Shown in pieces: positions 44,713 through 55,700 of a stretch of DNA of 64,000 bases (its first letter is position 1; every line of letters begins with the position of its first letter). Source of the stretch: Xiphophorus maculatus (taxonomy: Eukaryota; Chordata; Actinopteri; Cyprinodontiformes; Poeciliidae); the NCBI RefSeq assembly GCF_002775205.1, contig NC_036447.1:26642501-26706500 (forward strand), in the 5' to 3' direction. The notes under the pieces were generated by a model, which worked only from the letters and a program-made list of their open reading frames with translations, was not told the DNA's origin and did not search any database. The position numbers and the translations under genes were made by a program.

Positions 44713-47380
44713 GTTTCTGTCAGTCAGACTGATAGTCTATTCATGCAGACTCATACGCACCAGACAAAGTATTACTGAGGAAGTTTATTCTACACCAGGC
44801 GTCTCCAAGATGACATTTTCCCAGGACTCAACATTTACACTCGACTCTGCGATGACGTAAAAGGTTTGAGTCTGTGGGAACTCAGCGGACTGTTTACGAT
44901 GAACACCTGTTCAATGGAGAACTGCAGTGAACCCAAACTACCCAACATGCTGTAGATGTTGTCCCCTGCACTGTCAAAAGACAAAAACATTAGAAGAACC
45001 TGTCCTTTTGAATTAACTAATTTTAACACCGCAGCCTTCCTCCCCTCAAAGTAAACCATTATTACCAATAAAGAAAAATGATTTACTGCTACAGGATGTC
45101 TCATCATAATGGCGTCAAGAATAAAAACATTTAGATCAGTAGGTAAATGCTTAATATACACAGTTTAGAAAATGTATGTTGGTAATTTGAGTTTCTAGGT
45201 GTGCAAATTCGGCATAATTTGCACAAGGTTACCCTTTTTTTAAAAATCTCCCTTCTTTTTTTTAAATGAACATGCGTGAACGTAAATGTGCCGGCACCTG
45301 ACCAGCTCAAACTGCTTTCGTTGTTTTGTTTTTAAGTAGAGGAATGTACAAGAACAAGAGTAGCCTGTATTTCTTTTCCTCTAGCGATCATGTGCATCGT
45401 CTGCCCATCTCGACTGGAACAAGGCAGGAAATGTGTCGTTGAAAAATCTGAAATGCCGATGCGTCCTGGCGAGGTGCAGGACAACCGGACACTTCCAGAT
45501 CTCTGCATGATCTCAGTGAAACATTTTCAAAGCTTTTCTCATAATTACCAGAGTACTCATCATTAGGTGGAGCTTTAAAGAGCATTTTGATTGCTTTCCA
45601 CACAAAACCGGCCCTCGTCCTCAGAGCAAGACATCTTAACTAAGGTTCACGTTAGAGCTGGTGTTGGGACACACTGTCCAGTCTGTGTAGGGCTATTTCA
45701 GCTAAAAGTGGGTAACACACATTATTCAGGCCAGGGTGTCCTGACTTTTAGTTAGAATTGACATTTTGTTGACATAATCTGTGTAATGAGCACAAGGTTA
45801 GCTTTGTACTTTAAATAGAATTACATTAATTTCTTTCCAGAAATACATTAAAAAGAATCTTCAAACATCAATTGAATATTTCTTTTGATTGAATATATTA
45901 ACAGGTATTTTTTATGATTATATGTATACCAGATATTTGTTGTGACTGTGGTGCTTATTTGTGTCTTCTGAAGAGGACAAGATTGTCGTTGCTGACAAAT
46001 ACACCAAGGAGACGTTTATGGAGTAGATGTGTGCTTAAAGGAGTTTAGTGCCAAGACTAAATTTACACAGCTGCTTAGGAGAAAGCAAATAAAAGCAAAT
46101 ATTTCATTCCCCAACAAAAGGGGGATATTGTAATCATACACAGGAAGAATAAAAGATGTCAGACGTTTGAAAGGTTGTTTGTTGTACTGCTTTCTGTAGC
46201 TGCGTTTGGTCAAGTTTTGTTGTCACGGGGTGAAATGCCACCTGGCGTGTCGGGCGTTGAAAAAACGGAACACTATCTGTTTCCTGTCTGACTAGTCTGG
46301 TTCCAGAATTACAAGTTCCATTATCTAAATCCGCTTCCTCCCCCAGCTGTTTCGCTTCTCGTTTCATGACAGATGTACTTTTAGCGCAAGGTGTGAACGC
46401 GAGACCCTTCCCCCATATGTCGCAATCTGAGTACATCTTGCATTTTACAATCTTTACAATTCAAAGTAAAGTTTAGCACGAAGCAATTCTAATTAGAGCA
46501 ATTCGGATATCGTTTGAAGATGTATTTAATGTGGGGCATCTATTTGGAAGTTTTAAATTCCTTTTAGCACATTTAGTACATTTTGCCTGAACAATTTTGT
46601 GTTTCTTAAGAGTCGATTGGGTCGTTTTGTTGATCGGATGATTGAAGTTTGTAGAAACAAGACATATTGGCATTGTCACAATTTAACCGTTAGATGTTAC
46701 CACACACCATCACGCTTCCTTCACTAAGCAATTGGGCGCTAGCAAAAAATACAAGACGTTTTTCATTGGTGCAATCTGTCAATGCATCTTTCCTTTCAGA
46801 TGTGACACTATTTAAAATTAAATAAACAGCCATTTAGTTTCAGACTTGTTCAGTTATTTTTTGTGCCTCAAACCACAGGACTATAACAGAACGGCTGCAA
46901 CACAAACATACTTTAAGATTTGACCAAAGCCTTATTATATGCATTATCCTGTATTGGTTTTGTCTTCGTCTTCTCAAACCCCCAGTCAGTAATGGAAGAT
47001 GGCTGCTAGTGTGCCAGGTTCTGCGGGGATCTCTTATCTACAATCAACTGAAATACAATTGAACAGAAATTGCATTTAAGTGCCTTCTGTTGTAAATTGA
47101 TGCTACATAATCTCAATTACTGATTTCAGAGTACAAACATTATAAATCTTCCAAGTTCAATGTTGTCTAGAGGTATTTTAGGTAGGTAATAATCCTTAAC
47201 AGGATCAAATGTGTCTGAAACTACTGCTATACATTATTTTCTATATAAATACTGAATTTTAAGTACCAACACTGCCTAACCATGTTTTATGACCAACATA
47301 CTGAAGGCTGGTGTATGGATCAAATGTATTGCCAATCATATTGAAAAGAGGCAGAACGTCATGTTTAGTATCCATAGATC
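44713..47380. other. Non-coding DNA
   Basis: No phase-consistent gene found. Minus-strand open stretches at 45161-44835 and 45603-45388 look somewhat protein-like but match no family that I know. Confidence 0.35.
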
Positions 47381-47386
47381 TTTATT
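47381..47386 (-). terminator. atf4: Likely atf4 polyadenylation signal
   Basis: AATAAA on the minus strand about 700 nt after the atf4 stop codon, giving a 3' UTR of ordinary length. Other signals could be used. Confidence 0.45.
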
Positions 47387-48087
47387 AGGAAACAACCCGA
47401 AAGCAATGCGTTTTACAAGCCAACCATGTGCATCAAGTCAGGAAACTACAGCAGACATCAAGATTTATCTACCATTAAATAGAGTCACAAATCCACAACC
47501 AAGTGATGGGGGAGGAAAAAAAAAAAAAAGACTATTTACACAAATTCTTGTTGATATTTGACCAACCATTTGAATATTATTAGGCCCCTTTCTGGACTTG
47601 AAGCTGTTAAGAGGAAGATGAAACTGGGGGATTATAGCAGGTTAAAAAGAACTCTGCAACGTCAAGGCGGAAGGAAGATCATACTTTGCAGAAAAATTAC
47701 TTACTACTCTTGGGTCTGGTTGACAACTGAGCTACTTCCGATTCCCGTTTTGCATCCCTAGTCTACAAAATAAACGCAGAAGCTGCCCGTTTGTGCAGGT
47801 GGTGATGTAAAGTCACAGTTCAAACGGGGGGCTGAGAGACTAGCATGTACAGATGCTTCACCTAACTACCCCTCAGCCCTCCGTTGCTAGCTAATCTCAT
47901 TAACTTCCATACTCTTCTCAAACTCTAAAACATTCCCTGTCAGGAATCTGTTTCAACACCTTCACACACCAACCTCTAATTTCCTAACGCTACAAAATAG
48001 TTTACTTCGGTAAAGCGCGCAAACATGGAAACAGAAACTAAAGACACCATGACTCTTAACTGCGGAGATTGGGCCATATCCTGGTGT

Positions 48088-49648
48088 CTAGGCGACTGAG
48101 GCGGTCTTCCCGCGGTGGTGTTTGCGGACTTCCTCCATCAGGTCCTTGAGGTACTGGATCTCTCGGCTGATGGACTCCGCCTTCTCTTTCAGCTCGTTGT
48201 TTCTATTCTCCAGGTCTTCCAGTTCCGAGCTGAGGTGCTCCTGCTCGACCCTCTTCTTCTGCCGGTAGCGAGTGGCGGCCGTCTTGTTCTGCTCCATCTT
48301 TTTCAATTTCTTTTCCACCACCTTGGGTGCACCAGACACTGATTTGATTTTGGGGGTTTTGGGGGAGGGAGGCTGTAGTTTGCAGTAGGGTTTGGTTCTG
48401 GAGGAACCGGCGACGGGGGAGTTCGGGGGGGACGGGCGACGTGGGGGCGACCCGGCAGCCGACTCTATGCCGGAGTCGCTTTCGGAGTCGCTCGACTGAG
48501 CGGTGCTATGGGACAGATTGGGGAGAGCATCTTTGTTTGACAGAACAACTACGAAGTGAGTGGTGGGAAGAGAGAGCACAATTGGACTGGTGGTCTGAAG
48601 GATTTCACTGGAGTTTGAGATGATGGCAGTGGCGACAGATGGGGACATTTTCTCAACATCCAAGACATCAACTTCACTCCCCAGCTCCAACGTGTAGGCC
48701 GGAGAGGCGGGAGATGACGAAGGGTGTGGCGATGAAGGCTCGGACTTCAGGACAAGTTCCTGATCTAGCACCACCTCGTCTTCAGCCACAGGAGGGGCTT
48801 CTGGAAGTGATGAGGGGACGTCTGGTTCTGGGCTGATGTGCAGGGGTGAGACGGTTTTGTCAAAGGAATCTAGATCCATGTGGGAATCAAGTGAGGCCAG
48901 GAGATCTTCAGGGGAGCTTGGCAACTCGGTTGAGCAAGAGCCAATTAGAGATTCCAAGTCAAAGTCGCTCAAGTCGATCTTTTCTGACATCCACTCCATG
49001 TCGCCCAAATCGTCATCTGTTGACAAAAAGATTGTTAGCTTTGGTAAAGCTTCAATGAAAAAAGCATTTCAGACATTTTTTAAGCAACCATTTACCTCTG
49101 CCATCACCTGCTCCGTGGCCACTGAGCAGATCGCTGGCTCCCAGCAGGGACAGCAGCTCGGCTTCAGGCTTGGTGGGATGAGAGAGGGGAGGGGACGGAG
49201 GAGGGGAAGTGGAGGAGAACGGGGAGAAGGACATCGTCTGATAAGGAGAAGTGGAGGATGCGTAGGAAGAAGAGAAAGAGAGGGAGGGCGAAGCAGGCGC
49301 CTTCACCTCGAAAGAGGAGGAAGGAGAAAAAGCTTCTTCTTCATCTTGGTCCAGAAGGGGCCCCATGGGGTCAGCCATCAAAAACGAGGACCCTGTGGAC
49401 AAGCAGTTACCATGAGACTCAACTCTACCAAAGACTAATTATATATATATATATAAAAAAAACACAAACATCTCCCTGCAAATATTTCAAAGTGAGACAC
49501 AAGATGAATCTTTTTGCAAAACCTCTGAGTCAATAGTTTATACTCAATATTCTGTATTGGAAATAAAGCGTCAACGACATCGGCCGCCCAAACACAAACC
49601 TGAGTACAGGGCCTCCATGTCCTCCAAGGCTAGCTGGGAGAGCGTCAT
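48088..49648 (-). CDS. atf4: Activating transcription factor 4 (bZIP)
   Basis: The nuclear bZIP effector of the integrated stress response, binding C/EBP-ATF composite elements to induce amino-acid, redox and folding genes. The coding exons are 49648-49600, 49392-49096 and 49016-48088, which splice in phase to 424 residues starting MTLSQLALEDMEALYSG. The acidic N-terminal activation region includes DDDLGDMEWMSEKIDLSDF (like the human DWMLEKMDLKEFD) and LELGSEVD. A beta-TrCP-type degron DSGIES lies at about 296-301. The basic region (about 353-375) has NKTAATRYRQKKR, and the zipper runs to about 412 with IQYLKDLMEEVRK. It is longer than human ATF4 (351) through Ser/Pro-rich inserts. Teleosts carry atf4a and atf4b; I cannot tell which this is. 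Translation is controlled by the two uORFs listed separately, and the first exon is non-coding. Confidence 0.95.
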
Positions 49649-51245
49649 GGCTGCTGCTGGTCGGTAATGGCCTCAAAAGGGTTCGGGGAAACAAACGGGA
49701 ATCTGACGTCAGCAAGTCGAGGGGTCTGGTACTGCTGTCGAGGGCAGCAAAGCTGAGGGTGGTTGCTGAGAGAGACCTGGGGGGAAAAGCATTGCGTCAT
49801 GGTTAATAGAAATGTAAAATATATTCCTACAATTAAAAACTTATTGATTTCAATTAAAAAGAAAACAATCACATTTGCTCTGGGGACCTTAATGTACACG
49901 TCACACATGGAACACATTGCATACAACTCTTTCATATGCCATTCAGGACACCGACTCCCATTCTAAATGTTTTTTTTGTTTTATCAATTATGTCACCAGC
50001 TTTTACTTGATGCATTTAGTATGGGACATTTTACAAGTTTACGAGTTCACTGACCGACCCTTCATTACACAGAGCCAGACTAACGTTTTGACATGCGCCG
50101 TTTTCTTTAAAGCAAATACTTCTTAAGGGCTTGTAATTATATTATGTGCATAGACCTCATATTTTCCTGAGGTGAGAATAATTTATGTGCTGTAAATCAA
50201 CCAATAGCACAACAAAGTAAATCAGATTAAATCACTAACATTCCTAAACCTGCATAATACCTAGCCCCAATTCTTATGTGTGTATGTGGGAAAATATACT
50301 GTTTATTCTTTGGGATAAAAAAAAACAACAACTGGCATATACATGGTTGGAAGTCAGAAATTTTGCGAATATTTATTGTGGTAAGTACTTATGCCAAATA
50401 CGTCATTTATGAAAATAAATTAAAAATTGTTGATATAGAATATTTGTATTGAAATCTACAAAAGAGAATTTGTTTTGTCCAAGAAACGGATGGAACACAA
50501 AGTGAAGGAAATTAGCAACTATGAAGCATGGTGCTACACAATATGCAACAATTCAGGTTTGGCCAGTGTCAGGGCTGAAACCAATTCAACATTTTCACTT
50601 CCTTGAATGAAGCTGCTAACATTCTGGTTACATCTCTGTTGTTGGGGCGGAGGCCAGTTCCAGCTAGTTGCGCCTAAAGCGTCAATGCGTGTTTGATGAG
50701 AGACGCCCCTCCCTCCACCGGGGAATAACGTTTCCTAATTTGGTCATGCATTGGGCGACAGGCTCCGCCCTCTTGTATGAGTCACCGCTAAGATGTGTGA
50801 GGATGACCGCCATTTTCACAACCGCGCCATCTGTGCATGGCGGTCGAACGAGGGTGGAAAAAACGGCCCGCGCCATCTTGGCCACGCCACGTCGACAGTG
50901 TCTAATGTATACAAACACGACAACTGTTTAAAATAAGCACGTGTATTACCGCAGTTATAGCACTTCTTTAAATAATAAAAACTATTTCATTAACTTCCAT
51001 TTAAATTAGGCGACATAAGCCCTACGTTTAAGTACAGTCATCATAAACTGCCGCCGGGTGGTCAGCTACAGCCGCCACGCTGAAATTTGACACCAAACCA
51101 CTAAATTCTTATAATTTAAACTATTTTGTGTAATCGATCAAACTTCAAAACGCGAGGCCACGTAGCAAAGGCAACAATGGGAGACACAAAACTGCCCACA
51201 AAAAGGCCTCGCAATGCGACAATGAATCAAAAATACTTACGCCAT
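49371..51245 (-). promoter_or_regulatory. atf4: atf4 inhibitory uORF2 (overlaps the main start)
   Basis: ATG at 51245-51243 in the 5' exon, split after ATGGC by an intron (donor GGC|GTAAGT), continued in exon 49776-49600 and ending TGA at 49373-49371 in the next exon. It is 67 codons (begins MASLSATTLS) in a different frame from ATF4, overlapping the main CDS by 71 nt of mRNA. This is the known design of mammalian ATF4 uORF2: ribosomes that translate it miss the main ATG unless eIF2 is phosphorylated. Confidence 0.85.
49777..51240 (-). other. atf4 intron 1 with CpG-rich block
   Basis: No coding exon. 50640-50900 is CpG-rich and contains repeated 'cgccatctt/gccattttc' words on the plus strand, which could be enhancer or alternative-promoter DNA. 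Confidence 0.45.
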
Positions 51246-51440
51246 TTTGCAAGAAATAGCCAGTGCACTTAGCCGCTGCACTGCCGAGTTTTTGCCGCTG
51301 CAAAAGTTGCTGCCGCACGCCTTTACACTGCCATGTTTGAGCTTTAGAGCTTCTGACGACTATCTCTCTCAATGTACAGCTACACAACCGAAGAACAGGC
51401 GGAGACGACCGCACCGAGCTATAAGAGAGTCGAAGCACTG
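51241..51440 (-). other. atf4: atf4 5' non-coding exon
   Basis: Its 3' edge at 51241 is set by the donor ATGGC|GTAAGT. It splices to the acceptor CCCCAG| before 49776. The 5' edge is not visible; CpG-rich DNA continues to about 51550, which is likely the promoter. Confidence 0.65.
51323..51334 (-). promoter_or_regulatory. atf4: atf4 permissive uORF1
   Basis: ATG GCA GTG TAA, a three-codon uORF, as in mammalian ATF4, with 77 nt before uORF2. After it, scanning 40S subunits reinitiate either at uORF2 (no stress) or at the main ATG (stress). Confidence 0.8.
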
Positions 51441-51449
51441 CCTCCTGTA

Positions 51450-51866
51450 TTCTTCCGCGATTAGAGGCGTTTGTTTTAACTACAATGACAGCACGAGGGG
51501 TTTCCGTAGGAGAATACGAACGAAGACACGGGTAGCTCCGCTCGCCAGGAGAATGGTGTAGTTTAAAACAAACTCATCCCTGTGAACGTCATCGACGGCT
51601 GGCAGAGTTTCAAAACAGAACTCCTACGTCAAATGTAGGTCAGTGTAGGATGTAAACAGTAAATCAAGAAGCAGTTTGTTGGCACTCATCCTTGGTTTTC
51701 ATCTGACACAAATATCCTGTTGCTAAACAGAAAATACCTTTATGGGGAACACTTTCATTCATATTTTCTTAATGCGTTTTTAGATAATGAGAAAATTATC
51801 TGTATGCATTTCTATAACGTTTTAACAGTAATCTCTTGTAGTAATGTCTCGTTCTCGCAAGGATTA

Positions 51867-51920
<54 letters not shown>

Positions 51921-52510
51921 AAACTATTTTTATAGAGATAAATTTAATAAGGTTCTCTTCCATTCACTTTCGGTCACAAGTTGGATTTTATGTTTATTTT
52001 GTTGTGTAGTTACGTTTTTGCAGTTAAATTAGTAGTCTTTCTTCTGACTTCTCATTTGTAGTTTCATTCCTTATTTTAGTTAGTCTGGCCTTTTCTGATC
52101 TGTGTTTACCTTACTTCCTGTTTTCGTTCTCTTCTGTTTTTGTGGTTGTTTTTTATATTATTATTAAGTTGAGTGGTTTTCTGTTTGTGTGCGGTTTTCT
52201 AGTTTCTTCAAACAAAAACCCAACCTCACCGTCTTCAGACCCGAAGCTTCATGATACAAAACTTGAAAACAGTGTAATTGTTAATGCCGCTTCACACTCA
52301 TGTTCAGTAGATGGCGGTATTCGCCTTGAAGTTGCTTGCGATCCGCCATCATAGAAAAGAATGAAAAGAAGAAGTGGTCGGCCGGGCTGAAAACTGTGCT
52401 GCCCCCTGGAGGCTAATATGTGCCTTTAACTTACATTTAGAGTGACAGACAACAAAACCAGACACCAAATAAGCGACACTCATTCCACCGTGATGTTTCA
52501 TCCTTGACTA
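51450..52510. other. Intergenic DNA with TA microsatellite
   Basis: Between the atf4 promoter and the 3' end of the apolipoprotein-L-like gene. It contains a (TA)n run of about 50 bp at 51867-51917; no exon is seen. Confidence 0.5.
51867..51917. repeat. (TA)n microsatellite
   Basis: About 25 TA units; a shorter (TA)n lies at 49440-49456. Confidence 0.95.
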
Positions 52511-52516
52511 CAGAAC

Positions 52517-52522
52517 TTTATT
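52517..52522 (-). terminator. Likely APOL-like polyadenylation signal
   Basis: AATAAA on the minus strand about 225 nt after the stop at 52748. Confidence 0.5.
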
Positions 52523-52747
52523 AAGAAAGCTCAATCGTAAAAAAAAAAACAAAAAAACATGAAATACCAAAGAAGCCAATAGATCAAGGAAAAGAAAATA
52601 CAAGCTTATTTTCTAGTGTTTACAATCATTACATGTAGGCTGATTAAGCATTTTAAAATATTGCATGAACCTAGAAAAACCCCAAGTTGAACCATAACCT
52701 GCTGCCATCTTGTGCCTTCAATTTCTGAAAGGTACAATATTTATCTT

Positions 52748-55700
52748 TTAAACATCCCTGAACTCATCATTTATCATTTGAAGCTCTTCCAGACCAGAAG
52801 CAAGGTCTTTGGCTAGTTTCCGGATATTTAAGGCGAGCTGCGACGCGAGCTTTTTCTTCACCGTCTGCCCATCTTTATTGAAGTAGATTTCCATGCCGAG
52901 TGCGAAGCCATCCAGCATAACGGAAACCTTGTTGCTCTTCTCTGAATCCACGGAGCTCTCTTTCCCAATAGTCAGTTGCACCGCAGAGGCTGCCTCCTTT
53001 GACACCATCTTGTCGTTGTCCACCATGTCTTTGAGAGCAGACACACCGTCGCGCTTCAGCAGGTCCATGCCCTCGTTAATGAACTTCAGGGATGTTAGGA
53101 TTTCTTCATAAGCCTCTTTGAACTCCTGAAGGGTCCTCTCAATTTTCTTTTTGTCTTGATTTAGATTAGCCTGGAAAAAAAACCCCAGATGTTAGAAGTT
53201 CAGAAATTGTGTTTGTTGCACTAAAAATAATTCTGATATTTATTTACTTCCCTTTATTCGCTTCACTTTATTAACTAGCAACACTGCTGTAGGTAAAAGT
53301 CATTCTGTGAGTGGAGCATGTTCAACAACAGCAACGCAAAAGAAGCTAATGATTGGAACATTGAGATTAAGGAAAAGATTTGGGGAAATGTGAGTTAGCT
53401 GAAACTATTAAATAATTTACTAATCACAATGCAACTGCAGGATTTTCTAACACTGTGGCAATTTAGTGAAAGTATAAACAAAGTCCCGAATAAGTCCTGA
53501 GTAAGCGTTTTCATGTTACCTTGTTTGCGATGGCTGCTGACGCCCCAGTGACGCCGCCAGCTGCAGCCACTCCGGCCCCAACAACGGTCAGGGCCAGTGA
53601 GGCTCCCGCTGTGAAAGGGGCCAGGATCACCCCGGCGGCAGCTGCCACTCCTCCTGCTGCTGTTGATGCTCCTCCAGTGATGCCAGCGATCTTTGTTCCC
53701 TTTGAAACCTGAAAGCATTATCGTTCTCACGTGATGCAATGAACTCAGCTCGGCCAAAAGTCAACAGACTTATTGTATTGTGTAACATTACCTTGTCCAA
53801 GTTGTCAGCGATGCTACGTAGCTCTGAGATGAGCACTTTAAGTTTCCCATCATGTGTGGACATTAGTTGGATGTAACTCTGGATTGCTTTGTACAGATGC
53901 CCAGCTTTAACATTGATGTCCCTGGAACATTACAAGAAGATCTGACTAGTTTGAACATGTTCAGTACAGAAAGATGGGCGTTAAAACATTTGAACCATTG
54001 AGAATATAGACACTGGAATATATAAGTATAAGATACTAAATTTGGGAGGGGGCTACAACCAAAACTTGTAAATAGTCTTAAATAAAAAGCAGCAATTAGA
54101 TGAGAACCTGTTCTATGTTCCATCCAATACACATCCATTCCTGGATGCGTATTTTGGGGGTTCTTCTGTTCATCAATTCATCACAGGGCAATACAGAAAC
54201 ACACCAACATGCAGCCACACACTCATAGCCAAGGAGAATCAGACAGTCAACCTAACAGTCATGTCTGTGGACTGCAGGAGGAAGCTGGAGTACCAGGAGA
54301 GAGAGAACCCACATATGAGGCTTTTGAATCTAGGCGATTCTTGCCACGAGGGAACAGCGCTACCAGCTGCTCTGTTATTTTCTGTAATTTATTCTAGAAA
54401 TATTCCACCTGTAGTAGAACACGAGATGCAATAGTCTACTTACTGTTCGATGGATAATTGTTTAAGTTTGAGGTTCTTCAAAACGTCGTCCAATGCTGCA
54501 AATGAACAAAAAACACTTCAGGTTAGGTTTGCCCCTTCTTCTTTGTATGCTTCAACAATCTGAACCTCTGCTTTTTAGCCAGTAGAAAGTTGCAACTACT
54601 AGTATTTGTTTATTTCTCTTAATAATTTTAATTGGTAGAGTATTTGATTAGTTACTGAAACAAACAGACATGCTTAAATCCCCTCTATAGATTGTACCTG
54701 AAAGTTTTATATTCTGCCTTGTTTTTACTGATAATGAGCATAATACCCTTTTGGATCAGTAGTATGATTGCCTACTAAACCAAAAGAACTAAGAACAACG
54801 TCGCTGTTGATACATTTCATACTGGACTCACATAAAAACTGTTCTTTTAAGTAGACTTTGAGCAGATTACAGAAGGTTTACTTTGAATAATTGGTTTTGA
54901 TTTGTCCCCACGGCGAGTACAAACCGGTCCCTGCGTAGTACAAAATGTCAATTGCTTTTATATCTGAAAATGTAGGATATGAAAACAGCAAAATGGCAAA
55001 ACTGGTGAAGGGACAAAATGGCTGGCACCTCAACAAAATGATTTCATTTCACATTGGATGGTAAATAATTTCAGTCATTTCACTCACGTGTCATTGGCTT
55101 GCAGGAAATCGATGAGTCGTCCTGCATACAGACAGAGTTACAGCAAAACGTCAAAGCTCCATTTGGAGGATCTACTGAAGTTGAAAATACTCACCTGTTT
55201 TATAATTTTCCTTGTGGCCTGTTCGCTCGCTGGCCTGATCAGCAATGGAGGACGTTGTTGGTAATGGTCGTTAAAAGTCTAGCAAAAAAATGAACAGTCA
55301 AGTTTTACGATTGAGTCGGTTCTTGCCATTAAGTTTGTTGTACTCTCACAACAAAACTTCTCACAAAGCTTCTAAACCTTTTCAGCACACACACACTTAG
55401 CTCACGTACCTCCATATGCACTTGGAAAGGCCATGTGTTGTGATAGCTTTTCTAAAACGTAATAACTTCCACATGGAGTTGTTGGTTTTGGAAACAAAAC
55501 CAACAACTCAGCACAACTCAATAAACATAAAAACAAAAAACAAAACATATACCTTGACTAGGTCTCTGACATTCATGGTTTGGTCTTGTTCAGCGCATTG
55601 TCCTCTGACATTCGCCCGTGAGATCACCGGTGGAGGAGTGGAGTCCCCCGAACCGTCCTGTGTTGACGACACACAAAAACACGAATGTCACGAATGGTTG

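Noticed and set aside
44835-45161. Minus-strand 108-codon frame with protein-like composition (GDNIYSMLGSLGSLQFSIEQ)
   Set aside because: It has plausible splice signals inside, but I recognise no family and found no partner exons.
45388-45640. Minus-strand 71-codon frame (KMLFKAPPNDEYSGNYEKSF)
   Set aside because: Possibly an exon remnant, but with no recognised family, no convincing splice pair and no neighbour exons.
48836-49438. 200-codon plus-strand frame opposite atf4
   Set aside because: Shadow of the ATF4 exons, crossing their introns.
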